DNA of 64,000 nucleotides from an uncultured Oscillospiraceae bacterium (GCA_949297075.1 CASFRX010000049.1:1-64000), one strand, 5' to 3'; positions 1-8,174 are shown, numbered from the stretch's first letter. Made by a program: numbers and translations. The notes: a model not told the origin generated them from the sequence alone.

Positions 1-1943
1 ATTCATACAACGCTGATAAATTAAGGAAATTTATAAAAAAAACTGCCTTAATCTATGCAGCGGCAATAGTCATATACATACCAATCAATATTTATAACGG
101 CTATTTTAGTGAAGATAATCTTTTGCCGAAAATAATAAAAGACATTGTATTTGATGGGACTTTATATCATTTATGGTATCTTCCAGCAGCTATTGTTGGA
201 GCTGTAATTGCTTGGTATTTGGTGAAACAGTGGGCTTATCGAAAAGCATTTGCTGTAACTCTCGTACTCTACATTGTAGGATTGTTTGGTGATAGCTATT
301 ACGGCATTGCAGAAAATATACCCAGCTTAAATAGTTTTTATCATTTGATATTTCAAGTGAGCGATTATACAAGGAACGGTATATTTTTTGCTCCAATCTT
401 TTTTGTGTTGGGCGGTTACATATCGGACAACAAGGATAAACTCTCATTCAAAAAAAGCATCATAGGTTTTACCACTTGTTTTTCTTTAATGTTTGCAGAA
501 GCTCTCACCTTACATCGTTTTGAACTGCAACGGCACGACAGTATGTATGTATTTCTGCTTCCAAGTATTTGCTTTTTATTTTATTTTCTTATGCACTTCA
601 AGGGAAAAAACAGGGCGCAATTACGAACCATATCCTTGATTATCTATATCATTCATCCGTTTGTGATTGTTTTGATACGTTTATTTGCAAAAATTACGCA
701 CCTTCAAAACGCTCTTATGGAAAATAGTCTTATTCACTATCTGCTTGTTTGCATTATTTCAGCGGGATTGGGATTAGCGTTGACTGCAATATGGAACATA
801 TATAAGCCAAAAAAGCATAATACAGATAAGGACAGAGCTTATTTGGAAATCGACTTAAAGAATTTAGAGCATAATGTAAGAGTTTTAAAAAACGCAATGC
901 CGCCTCATTGCGAGTTGATGGCTGTTGCAAAAGCTGAATGTTACGGACACGGTATGTACGGAACTACAGTATATTTAAATCAGATAGGAGTTTCTGCTTT
1001 TGCGGTAGCAACGATTGATGAAGGTATCCGATTAAGGAAATATGGCATCTCTGGAGAAATACTGATTATGGGCTATACATCTCCTATGAGAGCAAAAGAA
1101 CTTTGTAAATACAAATTGACACAAACCTTGATTGACTACGAATATTCTCTGCGTTTGGATGAACAAGGATATAAGGTTACGGCACATATTAAAGTTGATA
1201 CGGGTATGCACCGACTTGGCTTTGATGCAGATGATACAAAAGAAATCGTTACCGCCTTTTCTCTGAAGAACATTGAAATCACAGGTATATTCACACATTT
1301 ATGCTCCGCCGACAGTCGGGCAGAAGAAGATGTTGATTTCACACGTAAACAAATAGGAAAATTCTATAACTCGCTTGATAATTTGAGAAAAAGTGGAATA
1401 AGAATACCTAAGGTGCATATCCAAAGCAGCTATGGGTTATTGAATTATCCAGAGATTAAATCTGATTATGTCAGAGCTGGAATTGCACTGTACGGAGTTT
1501 TAAGCTCACCAAACGATGAAACGAAACTGAAGCTCGATTTAAGACCCGTACTATCGCTTAAAGCAAGAGTTGTTTTGCTTCGAAAAATCCGCAAAGGAGA
1601 AACAGTCGGTTACAGCAGGGCTTTTACCGCAAGTAGGGACAGCTTGATTGCTATACTGCCAATTGGATATGCAGACGGCTTTCCGAGGAATTTATCTTGT
1701 GGAAAAAGTATTGTTTTGATTTGCGGACAAAAGGCACCTATCATCGGTAAAATTTGTATGGACCAGCTTGCAGTTGATGTAACAGATATTTCTAACATAA
1801 AAATAGGAAGTATAGCGACATTGATTGGCAAGGATGAAAATGATGAAATTGCGGCACCGACAGTCGCTGAAAATTCCGAAAGCATCACCAACGAACTGTT
1901 AAGCCGTATGGGGCGTCGATTGAATATCATTTACAAAATGTAA
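1..1943 (+). CDS. vanT: VanT-type membrane serine/alanine racemase (5' end outside window)
   Basis: Membrane-bound racemase making D-Ser (or D-Ala) for D-Ala-D-Ser-type peptidoglycan precursors in vanC/E/G-like glycopeptide resistance. The frame is open from base 3 with no stop, so the true start lies upstream; the TTG at 123 is only an internal codon. The first part (to about base 830) is a multi-helix acyltransferase-3-like membrane domain; the rest is an alanine racemase domain with the PLP lysine in AVAKAECYGHG (codon 930-932) and the C-terminal RAGIALYGV and VGYSRAF motifs of the second active-site half. VanT proteins are about 700 residues, so about 50-100 are missing. In known vanG operons vanT is the last gene, which fits the XRE gene facing it next. 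Substrate preference (Ser or Ala) cannot be told from sequence alone. Confidence 0.9.
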   Translation, partial: SYNADKLRKFIKKTALIYAAAIVIYIPINIYNGYFSEDNLLPKIIKDIVFDGTLYHLWYLPAAIVGAVIAWYLVKQWAYRKAFAVTLVLYIVGLFGDSYYGIAENIPSLNSFYHLIFQVSDYTRNGIFFAPIFFVLGGYISDNKDKLSFKKSIIGFTTCFSLMFAEALTLHRFELQRHDSMYVFLLPSICFLFYFLMHFKGKNRAQLRTISLIIYIIHPFVIVLIRLFAKITHLQNALMENSLIHYLLVCIISAGLGLALTAIWNIYKPKKHNTDKDRAYLEIDLKNLEHNVRVLKNAMPPHCELMAVAKAECYGHGMYGTTVYLNQIGVSAFAVATIDEGIRLRKYGISGEILIMGYTSPMRAKELCKYKLTQTLIDYEYSLRLDEQGYKVTAHIKVDTGMHRLGFDADDTKEIVTAFSLKNIEITGIFTHLCSADSRAEEDVDFTRKQIGKFYNSLDNLRKSGIRIPKVHIQSSYGLLNYPEIKSDYVRAGIALYGVLSSPNDETKLKLDLRPVLSLKARVVLLRKIRKGETVGYSRAFTASRDSLIAILPIGYADGFPRNLSCGKSIVLICGQKAPIIGKICMDQLAVDVTDISNIKIGSIATLIGKDENDEIAAPTVAENSESITNELLSRMGRRLNIIYKM

Positions 1944-1982
1944 AATGCGCAAAAGAAAAACAGAGGTTTTTCTTTCCTCTGT

Positions 1983-2333
1983 TTACTCTTTTGCCTTACA
2001 TAAACCGTTGGCAGTTGCTTCTACAATGGACAGTTCTTTATCATCTAAATTGTCGAGCTGTGCATCTAAGCGTCTGCGAGTGGAACTTTTATTGACTTCT
2101 TTATTGGGAAATATGTACTCATCAACCGAAATGTTGAACATCGTCATAAGCTGAATGAACAGCTCCAAACTCGGCTTTTGCCCCTCATTTTCAATCGCCT
2201 GTAAATGCCTTGGGTCATAGTCAACGATACGGGCAAGCTGTTCTCTCGTCATACCCTGTGCTGTTCTGGCTTTCTTTATAGCCAGACCGATTGGCGTAAA
2301 ATCGAAGTCAAAATCATTATTTCTTTCGTCCAT
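1983..2333 (-). CDS. XRE-family transcriptional regulator
   Basis: A 116-residue protein with a Cro/CI-type helix-turn-helix at about residues 13-67 (GLAIKKARTAQGMTREQLA ... IENEGQKPSLELFIQLM) and a charged C-terminal tail. The start is ATG at 2333 behind AAGGTGGTG. It is convergent with vanT, ending 40 bases from it. Small XRE proteins are common regulators in Gram-positive integrative elements, and vanG clusters can carry one (VanU), but this one is longer than VanU and points the other way. A perfect 9-base inverted repeat 18-48 bases upstream of the start is a plausible autoregulatory operator. Confidence 0.85.
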   Translation of the reverse strand: MDERNNDFDFDFTPIGLAIKKARTAQGMTREQLARIVDYDPRHLQAIENEGQKPSLELFIQLMTMFNISVDEYIFPNKEVNKSSTRRRLDAQLDNLDDKELSIVEATANGLCKAKE

Positions 2334-2351
2334 AAGTTCACCACCTTGTGC

Positions 2352-2381
2352 CTGTAAAATCGTACTATATATATTTTACAG
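2352..2381. promoter_or_regulatory. Perfect inverted repeat, candidate XRE operator
   Basis: CTGTAAAAT and ATTTTACAG are perfect 9-base arms separated by 12 bases, just upstream of the XRE gene start. The placement over its probable core promoter and the symmetry fit a dimeric HTH repressor site; binding itself is inferred. Confidence 0.55.
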
Positions 2382-2414
2382 AAACGAGAGTTCTTATAGA
2401 ACGCTTTGAAGTCT

Positions 2415-2447
2415 CTTATAACAAGCTATTAAATCTCCTGTTATAAG
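2415..2447. repeat. Inverted repeat CTTATAAC/GTTATAAG
   Basis: Perfect 8-base arms with a 17-base spacer, in the non-coding DNA between the XRE gene and the sigma-like gene. Could be a second regulator site; function unknown. Confidence 0.4.
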
Positions 2448-2478
2448 GGGCACAAGTTCACAAAAATATTTGGCAGCA

Positions 2479-2700
2479 CAGCCCACCAAATAAAAAAAAC
2501 GGTGCTTTGGTGGGCTGCTCTGTCACGCCCAAACAAAATTAGTGCAGCCCTCCAAGTCCGTTTAAGGTTTGGAGGGATTTTGTATGTGTTGGTCTAATAT
2601 GACCGCAACGCTGCTCATCAGAAGCAGCGGATACATATAGAGTGTCACGCAGGAACGAGGATAAGCTGTTAAAAAAATCCTCACCTGTTCGTGGCACTCT
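2479..2700. other. Hairpin-rich non-coding region of the mobile element
   Basis: No gene is seen in 2334-2896. Four hairpins follow each other: CAGCCCACCAAA/TTTGGTGGGCTG (2479-2490 with 2506-2517), CCCTCCAA/TTGGAGGG (2548-2555 with 2569-2576), CGCTGCT/AGCAGCG (2609-2615 with 2623-2629) and a long imperfect stem (2639-2662 with 2677-2700; 11 pairs, an internal loop, then 6 pairs). Such DNA in integrative elements can be a leader, an attenuator or a transfer origin; the sequence alone does not decide which. Confidence 0.6.
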
Positions 2701-2755
2701 TATGGTTTTCAAATAGAGATTTCATTTCTATGCCGTAGGTATAGTTATGCTTTTT

Positions 2756-2788
2756 GCCGCAGAGGTCTTTGTACCTTTGCGGCTTTTT
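2756..2788 (+). terminator. Intrinsic terminator/attenuator upstream of the sigma-like gene
   Basis: GCCGCAGAGGT pairs with ACCTTTGCGGC (one G-U), loop CTTTGT, followed by TTTTT. It lies about 110 bases before the 2897 gene, so it may attenuate that gene's transcription rather than end an upstream one. Confidence 0.75.
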
Positions 2789-2856
2789 GTTTGTCGTGCT
2801 TTTCTTTGAAGCAGGACAAGCCCGTATCTGGCGTTGGCTGCCGCAGTCCGCCTGCC

Positions 2857-2889
2857 AATCTGAGTTTTCAAAAAAATTCAGATTGGAGG
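2857..2889 (+). promoter_or_regulatory. Hairpin abutting the ribosome-binding site of the 2897 gene
   Basis: AATCTGA (2857-2863) pairs with TCAGATT (2878-2884), immediately followed by GGAGG (2885-2889) and the ATG at 2897. The stem stacks directly on the Shine-Dalgarno and may modulate initiation. Confidence 0.45.
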
Positions 2890-2896
2890 AAACAGT

Positions 2897-3325
2897 ATGG
2901 CGTACAACAAAGCCAGAGAAGAAAAGAAATGGCGGCTCTGGAAAGAAGCCGAGGAAAAACAGTTGCGGAGTTTAGGTGTCAGCGAAAGTGACATAGAAAA
3001 GCTCCGTGTTCACGATTGGGCGATTTTCAATTCCGACAGGCGTTACTATCAGCGTATGCAGAAACCAGGTACATACCTTGAAGAAGTCGCAGCGGATACG
3101 ACACAGCCCGAAATAAAAACGGTCGAGGACTTTCTGGATAACATCGAAAATCAGCAGCTCTATCAAGTGCTGATTAAGGTGGACAGGCTTACTCTGCGTA
3201 TCGCTTTTATGAAAGTACAGGGATATTCTACCCGTGAAATTGCATCGTATCTGCGTATCACGGAGAAAGCCGTTTACAGGCGATTGGACAGGCTCAAAGA
3301 AAAAATCAAAAATATTTTTGAGTAG
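2897..3325 (+). CDS. Sigma-70 region-4-like helix-turn-helix protein
   Basis: A 142-residue protein. The N-terminal half is charged and helical; residues about 100-140 (FMKVQGYSTREIASYLRIT, EKAVYRRLDRLKEKI) form a sigma-70 region 4-type helix-turn-helix. Proteins of this kind are carried by many Clostridia conjugative or mobilisable elements as small transcription activators. The start is ATG 2897, eight bases after GGAGG. A strong hairpin terminator follows at 3354. It lacks a sigma region 2, so it is probably not a complete sigma factor. Confidence 0.8.
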   Translation: MAYNKAREEKKWRLWKEAEEKQLRSLGVSESDIEKLRVHDWAIFNSDRRYYQRMQKPGTYLEEVAADTTQPEIKTVEDFLDNIENQQLYQVLIKVDRLTLRIAFMKVQGYSTREIASYLRITEKAVYRRLDRLKEKIKNIFE

Positions 3326-3353
3326 AGGGGAAAATTGAGCGTTCCCACGGGCT

Positions 3354-3387
3354 ACAGGGTGAGAGGACAAATCCTCTTGCCCTGTTT
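3354..3387 (+). terminator. Intrinsic terminator after the sigma-like gene
   Basis: ACAGGG-TG-AGAGGA pairs with TCCTCT-TG-CCCTGT around a CAAA loop and runs into TTTT. Confidence 0.8.
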
Positions 3388-3837
3388 TCCTTTGTGTGGC
3401 GAAAACGGGAGCAGTTCTTTGACAACCGAATACCCATTCGCCAAATACCTTCTCTTTGTGATTGTGATGAGCATAAGCGTGTCGAGAGGTACGCCATAAC
3501 CTGCCGCAAGGCGGAGAGCGATAACTACCTACTCAAAATATCGGGCAGCTCCCGATTTCGCCGTAACCCACAAAGAGGACAATGATACTCCCGTCCAGTC
3601 ACAGTCCGAGCGTGATAAAACCGTCGCAGGCAATGAGGGCGGCTCTGTCAGAACGACAGTTGGGGTGAAACTCCCGTGGCGTCAGTTCGCTGCTGACCGT
3701 TTGGCGACTTCCCAATAGCATTTCGGGGTGTCGAGGACAAGTTGAAATGCTTGCTCATAGCAGCCAGACGCAAGGCGGACATAAGAGCAGAGAGAATGTT
3801 TATGCTCTCCCGACCTTCAACACTTCCTTGTGTTTGG
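3388..3837. other. Non-coding DNA of the element, possible decayed gene or transfer region
   Basis: No convincing coding frame is seen. The GC is higher than in the flanks and there are short hairpins (CTGTC/GACAG near 3650, AACAC/GTGTT at 3819-3834). In related elements the mobilisation genes often sit after the sigma-like gene; none is recognisable here, so this may be a deleted or degraded mobilisation segment. Confidence 0.4.
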
Positions 3838-3882
3838 CTGCCTACATAGGCAGAAAACCTCTGCCTAAATCATATTGGGAGG
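3838..3882 (+). promoter_or_regulatory. Mutually exclusive hairpins before mazF, with its ribosome-binding site
   Basis: Segment A CTGCCTA (3838-3844), B TAGGCAG (3847-3853) and C CTGCCTA (3861-3867): B can pair with A or with C, never both. GGGAGG (3877-3882) follows, nine bases before the mazF ATG. This looks like a switchable leader, though no ligand or leader peptide is evident. Confidence 0.45.
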
Positions 3883-3891
3883 TTAAACACA

Positions 3892-4257
3892 ATGGAATTG
3901 ACTATCAAGCGTGGCGACATTTATTATGCAGAGCTAAACCCCGTTATCGGCTCGGAACAGGGCGGCACAAGACCTGTACTTATCATATCCAACGATATCG
4001 GCAATAAGCATAGTCCTACGGTCATTATCGCCCCTATCACAAGTCGGGTACACACAAAAGCAAAATTACCTACGCATAGCTTAATTAAAGATTTCGACGG
4101 TCTGGATAAGAACTCAATTATATTGTTTGAACAAATCCGCACCATAGATAAGCAGCGCCTGCGTAAATACATTGGTATGTTACCAACAGTCATAATGGCA
4201 AGAGCCGACAAAGCTCTTGCCATTAGCATTTCTTTAAGGAGGACTGCGAATGAATGA
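3892..4257 (+). CDS. MazF/PemK-family toxin (mRNA interferase)
   Basis: A 121-residue PemK/MazF fold protein. The family cuts mRNA at short sequences and normally pairs with a MazE-type antitoxin. Diagnostic segments are visible: the opening RGDIYYAELNPVIGSEQGG with the TRPVLIIS strand, IIAPITS, and the later FEQIRTIDKQRL. The start is ATG 3892 after GGGAGG. No MazE-like gene lies upstream. The last eight bases overlap a 45-residue gene (4250) which has its own AAGGAGG inside mazF, so the two are translationally coupled. The family call is firm; activity and partner are inferred. Confidence 0.9.
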   Translation: MELTIKRGDIYYAELNPVIGSEQGGTRPVLIISNDIGNKHSPTVIIAPITSRVHTKAKLPTHSLIKDFDGLDKNSIILFEQIRTIDKQRLRKYIGMLPTVIMARADKALAISISLRRTANE

Positions 4258-4387
4258 GATTAAAATTGATAAGAATGTAGCAGCAATGAAACTCATTGAG
4301 ATACTTCTTGCAAAAGGAATGATAAATCAAGCCACATATACAAATATCGTGAAACACGAAAATTCGCACATTTCACAGGCGGCTTGA
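4250..4387 (+). CDS. Small 45-residue protein overlapping mazF
   Basis: Not recognised with certainty. ATG 4250 sits seven bases after a perfect AAGGAGG (4236-4242), and the frame runs to TGA at 4387. The protein opens MNEIKIDKNVAAMKL and has a middle LIEILLAKGMINQATY segment that resembles the short amphipathic SHOCT-type helix hairpin. The position, co-translated after a toxin and before the recombinase, allows two readings: an antitoxin in reversed order, or a small recombination accessory protein. Confidence 0.65.
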   Translation: MNEIKIDKNVAAMKLIEILLAKGMINQATYTNIVKHENSHISQAA

Positions 4388-4432
4388 TAGTCGGTATAAT
4401 ATACTCAGATAAAGGAATTGGAGGTATGCTTA

Positions 4433-6238
4433 ATGAATATGGCAGCAAACGAATATAATTACAGATTTAAGCTCACGGACTATGCTCTGTTTGATAGAAA
4501 CAGAGCCAGACAAGTTGGGATTTATGGTCGTGTTTCCACAGAACACGAAGCACAGTTATCTGCATTGGAAAATCAGTTGCAATGGTACGATGACCAAGTT
4601 CGGTATCACCCGAATTGGACTGTGTACGACCGTTATATTGACGAGGGCATTACGGGAACACAGGCAAAAAAGCGACCTGCATTTTTGCGTATGCTTGAAG
4701 ATGCAAGAAAGGGAAAATTTGATTTGATTGTTACCAGAGAGGTATGCCGTTTCGCTCGTAATGTTGTGGATACGCTTGTAGTGACAAGAGAATTAAAAAG
4801 CATTGGCGTCGAAGTGTATTTTATTGACGATAACATTTGGACTATGGACGGCGACGGAGAGCTTCGTTTATCACTTATGGCAACATTAGCACAGGAAGAA
4901 AGCCGCAAAACTTCTGAACGAGTAAAGGCAGGTCAGAAAATCAGCCGTGATAACGGTGTTCTGTATGGAAACGGAAATATTTTAGGGTACGACCGTGTTG
5001 GCGACACTTATGTTATCAATGAGGAACAAGCAGAAACCGTCAGAATGATATTTGACTTGTATTTGCAAGGCTTTGGGTCTATGAAAATTGCGCAGATTTT
5101 GACAGAACGCAAACGGAAAACAGCTACGGGTCTTATTAAGTGGAGCGTATCAAATATAATGAGAGCGATTAAAAACGCCACTTACACAGGGACAAAGTGC
5201 TACAACAAATCCAGAAGCAACAACTTTTTGGAGCAGAAACGAATTAACAACCTCGATATGTCAACCTATGAATATGTAGAGGGTGATTTCCCTGCTATTG
5301 TTTCACAGGAGATTTGGGATAAAGCACAGGCAATACGAGAAAGTCGAATGAAACCTGCATTAGTATCGGCGGAGAAAACCACGCACAGCAAGCGTGACTC
5401 CAGAGATATATGGGTAAATAAACTTCGTTGTTCCTGCGGCTCATCGTACCGAAAAAACAAGTGGCATACCAAGTTGGACGGTAAAACTTCTTATGGCTAT
5501 CAATGTTATAATCAGCTCAACAATGGTATTAGGCGTAAACGGGCTGAGATTGGTTTAGATACGGAGGGATACTGTGACAGCAGAATGATAACCGATTGGA
5601 AGCTCGATTTTATGGCAAAAGCATTATTAGAGCATTTGTGGCAGGAACGAAAAGAGTCGGTGCTTATTGCGTTAGACCTTATAAGGCACTATTATAAGGA
5701 AGAAAGGACTTTGGATAATAAATCTGATGCTGCATCTATACAGGCAAGGATTGATAAGGCAAATAGCAGACTTGCTAATTTAATTGCTATGAGAGCCGAC
5801 GGAGAAATTTCAAAGGACGAATATCAATCTATGAGAAGCCCTATTGATAAGGAGATTAAAGAACTCCAAAAAGCTCTTGAAGATACACCGACAAATAAAT
5901 GTTGTCCGAGAGGTCTGGATTTAGAGGGTATCCATTCTACGCTAAACAGCCTTATTGATTTCAGCGGCAGCACGATTAGCCACGATGTTATTAATCAATT
6001 TGTTTATATGGTAACGCCGACTTCGGATACCACTTTTGATTGGTATGTTAATTTGAACGGAACGGCTGATGTAAAGGCGACCTTCACCGCAGAGGGCAGA
6101 AAGAAAAGCTGTATAATCAAATTAGAGGAAATTGAAAAGATTTCCTCGGTACATAGGAAAGAAAATGAGGACAATGCACATCTCATTAAAAACCCCATTG
6201 TTTTTGCCTTTCTGCACAGGCAGCAATCGCTGAGATGA
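4433..6238 (+). CDS. Large serine recombinase (integrase/excisionase of the element)
   Basis: A 601-residue TnpX/TndX-like site-specific recombinase. The N-terminal resolvase domain has the nucleophile Ser35 in YGRVSTEHE and the conserved REVCRFAR and LATLAQEESR segments; a recombinase domain follows, then a zinc ribbon (CSCGSS ... YQCYNQ), then a helical coiled coil of large serine integrases (about 430-490). The start is ATG 4433, eight bases after GGAGG; the TTG at 4418 would lie before that site. Such proteins insert and excise conjugative or mobilisable elements, usually with a 2-base core. It is the last gene before ordinary chromosomal genes, so it marks this end of the element. Confidence 0.95.
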   Translation: MNMAANEYNYRFKLTDYALFDRNRARQVGIYGRVSTEHEAQLSALENQLQWYDDQVRYHPNWTVYDRYIDEGITGTQAKKRPAFLRMLEDARKGKFDLIVTREVCRFARNVVDTLVVTRELKSIGVEVYFIDDNIWTMDGDGELRLSLMATLAQEESRKTSERVKAGQKISRDNGVLYGNGNILGYDRVGDTYVINEEQAETVRMIFDLYLQGFGSMKIAQILTERKRKTATGLIKWSVSNIMRAIKNATYTGTKCYNKSRSNNFLEQKRINNLDMSTYEYVEGDFPAIVSQEIWDKAQAIRESRMKPALVSAEKTTHSKRDSRDIWVNKLRCSCGSSYRKNKWHTKLDGKTSYGYQCYNQLNNGIRRKRAEIGLDTEGYCDSRMITDWKLDFMAKALLEHLWQERKESVLIALDLIRHYYKEERTLDNKSDAASIQARIDKANSRLANLIAMRADGEISKDEYQSMRSPIDKEIKELQKALEDTPTNKCCPRGLDLEGIHSTLNSLIDFSGSTISHDVINQFVYMVTPTSDTTFDWYVNLNGTADVKATFTAEGRKKSCIIKLEEIEKISSVHRKENEDNAHLIKNPIVFAFLHRQQSLR

Positions 6239-6369
6239 AATAAGTTGAAGACCCGGTCATATCAAGGGTTTTCGGCTTTCAAAACGGTAAAAATGCAAAT
6301 TAAAAAAACGCTTATTTTTGAGTGTTTTTTGAGCAAAAATCTCGTTTTGACTACTTTCAACTAAATATT
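6239..6369. other. Probable element end / attachment-site region
   Basis: This AT-rich DNA directly after the recombinase stop carries no gene. In elements of this type the att site lies within a few hundred bases of the recombinase gene, so the junction is expected somewhere in 6239-6600. The exact core cannot be read without the empty site. Confidence 0.35.
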
Positions 6370-6408
6370 AGAGGATATGTTACTGTTTGTAATGTATCCT
6401 CTTTTTTT
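6370..6408 (+). terminator. Intrinsic terminator after the recombinase
   Basis: A 14-pair stem with two G-U pairs (6370-6383 with 6389-6402), loop TGTTT, then seven T. Confidence 0.85.
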
Positions 6409-6418
6409 AATTGCATAT

Positions 6419-6448
6419 TGAGTTTAAAATCAATATATGTTAAACTCA
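6419..6448. repeat. Perfect inverted repeat TGAGTTTAA/TTAAACTCA
   Basis: Nine-base arms with a 12-base spacer between the recombinase terminator and the next promoter. Candidate recombinase or regulator binding site, by position only. Confidence 0.4.
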
Positions 6449-6555
6449 TTTTATGAAGAAAACGAGTTTATTAAAAGGATGTTTAAAGATGCAGGACAGA
6501 GTTACTTGTTTCAAATTGAATTGGTATAACTGTGCTATAAAAATTAAAATTTATA

Positions 6556-6584
6556 TTGACCATACGTTAAAAAAACCGTATTAT
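6556..6584 (+). promoter_or_regulatory. Sigma-A promoter of the DUF4832 gene
   Basis: TTGACC, 17-base spacer, TATTAT; AGGGGG and the ATG at 6606 follow closely. Confidence 0.7.
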
Positions 6585-6605
6585 ATTTAAAAAAGGGGGA
6601 TATAC

Positions 6606-7919
6606 ATGAATTTTGTTTATAAAATACTTTCTTTTCTAAATATAATTACGCTTTGCCTCGCTATGCTTTGTGGAAATTATCCGGGCTTCACGGCAGCGGA
6701 GCTTGATTACGAAACCGCATACGGCAACCCGATGAAGGGCTTTATGCCTTTCTACAGCGAGGACGGTGCCGATTCCTCTGTGCCATACAGCATGGAATGG
6801 CTCTATATTCCGATGACGGAGCTTGTTGCGGATGACGGCACATTTACGCTTCGCGGAACGCTTGAAGAAAAGCTTGATAAAATCGCTCGCCGAGGACATC
6901 AGGCGGCACTCAGAGTTTACCTTGACTATCCCGATAAGGAATGTGCTGTTCCGCAGTTCATATGGGATATGGGAGTAAAAAAATATGAATACAGCGAGTA
7001 CGGCGGAGGAGTAAGTCCCGATTACAGTGACCAAAGGCTGATTGATTTTCTGCTTGATTTTATTGATGAATTTGCCTTGAATTATGACGGTGACAAGAGA
7101 ATCGCATATATTACGACAGGCTTAATCGGTCATTGGGGCGAATGGCACGTTTGTCATGAAATCAAATCCGCAATGGCTTCTAACCAGCAGAAAAGACAGA
7201 TCATCCATGCATTTGAATATAAGTTTAAGCATACGAATATTCTTACACGTTATCCGGGAACGCCGGGTTCAAACAACGGTCAAATTGGCTTCCATGATGA
7301 TTCTTTTACATACAACACTATAAATTCCGAAAAAAATTATTTCTTTTACAATCAGTTGAAAAAAGCGTTGAAAACAAATATTTGGAAAACTCAGCCAATC
7401 GGCGGTGAATTTCGTCCTGAAGGTCAGGATAATTTCCTTAATGGCAAGGTGACGGAAGATTTTCAGGACTATGACGAGTGCGTAAATACGACGCATTGCT
7501 CATGGCTGATGATGGCAGGGGCTTTTACAGGCAAGCTGAGTGACCGGGAGATCAAGACGGCAAATGAAGCCTCGGCAAAGCTCGGATATGATTTTTGTGT
7601 CGATAGAGTTCAGGTCAAGAAGTTTTTCGGCAAGGCTTATGTCAGAGTCGGGGTTAAAAATCTCGGCGTTGCTCCGATTTACGCTAACCCTGCCGTTTAT
7701 ATCGGAACAGAAGATAACGAGGTTGAGACAAAGCAGGACATAAGCAAGATTTTGCCGGGTGAAACGGAGTATTTCACCGCAATAATCGACCTTAAATCGG
7801 GTGACAGCGTTCATATAAGAGTTGACGATGTTTCAAAATACGGTGCATATGTCCGCTTCTCCAATGTCGGCGGGTCAACCTCATCCGACGGCAAATTTAT
7901 AATCGGAACGGTTGAGTAA
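6606..7919 (+). CDS. Secreted DUF4832/DUF4874-type glycoside-hydrolase-like protein
   Basis: A 437-residue protein with an N-terminal export signal (about 1-30, a hydrophobic stretch ending near GFTA). The mature part begins with the NPMKGFMPF motif typical of DUF4874/DUF4832 proteins, whose N-terminal part folds like a TIM-barrel glycosidase; TTGLIGHWGEWHV (about 172-184) holds a Glu at a position expected for such a barrel. The C-terminal 100 residues are beta-rich, like a carbohydrate-binding or Ig-like domain (DUF4832). It is monocistronic, with its own promoter and a terminator right after the stop. The substrate is unknown; a secreted glycan-acting role is inferred from fold resemblance only. 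Confidence 0.75.
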   Translation: MNFVYKILSFLNIITLCLAMLCGNYPGFTAAELDYETAYGNPMKGFMPFYSEDGADSSVPYSMEWLYIPMTELVADDGTFTLRGTLEEKLDKIARRGHQAALRVYLDYPDKECAVPQFIWDMGVKKYEYSEYGGGVSPDYSDQRLIDFLLDFIDEFALNYDGDKRIAYITTGLIGHWGEWHVCHEIKSAMASNQQKRQIIHAFEYKFKHTNILTRYPGTPGSNNGQIGFHDDSFTYNTINSEKNYFFYNQLKKALKTNIWKTQPIGGEFRPEGQDNFLNGKVTEDFQDYDECVNTTHCSWLMMAGAFTGKLSDREIKTANEASAKLGYDFCVDRVQVKKFFGKAYVRVGVKNLGVAPIYANPAVYIGTEDNEVETKQDISKILPGETEYFTAIIDLKSGDSVHIRVDDVSKYGAYVRFSNVGGSTSSDGKFIIGTVE

Positions 7920-7939
7920 AAATAATAAAACCAATAAAA

Positions 7940-7975
7940 AAGGAACCCGAATCAAAATGATTTGGGTTCCTTTTT
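7940..7975 (+). terminator. Intrinsic terminator
   Basis: A 15-pair stem (7940-7954 with 7958-7972, one G-U), loop AAA, ending in TTTTT. Follows the DUF4832 gene. Confidence 0.9.
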
Positions 7976-7980
7976 GGTGG

Positions 7981-8124
7981 TATAACTCAATCAATAATAG
8001 AAATCCCTGCTTTGGGATATATGATACTCTGACGATTGAGGCTGCAAAGGAATATGTTTATTCCATATCCCCAGCAAAGCGTGTAAGAGGCTGGCGAGAT
8101 GTTGAAGTAAAACTCTATATTTGA
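7981..8124 (+). pseudogene. Possible C-terminal gene remnant
   Basis: An open frame without a credible start, ending in ISPAKRVRGWRDVEVKLYI and directly followed by its own intrinsic terminator at 8129. A coding tail plus terminator without a head suggests the 3' end of a deleted gene. No family recognised. Confidence 0.35.
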
Positions 8125-8128
8125 AACG

Positions 8129-8161
8129 AACTCCTCATCGAGAAATCGGTGAGGAGTTTTT
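8129..8161 (+). terminator. Intrinsic terminator
   Basis: AACTCCTCATCGA (8129-8141) pairs with TCGGTGAGGAGTT (8146-8158), GAAA tetraloop, T-run. Confidence 0.85.
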
Positions 8162-8174
8162 GTGCGTAGGGGTA

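Noticed and set aside
2754-2991. Two overlapping 66-73-codon frames before the sigma-like gene
   Set aside because: They run through a terminator hairpin and into the sigma-like gene in other frames; no start signals.
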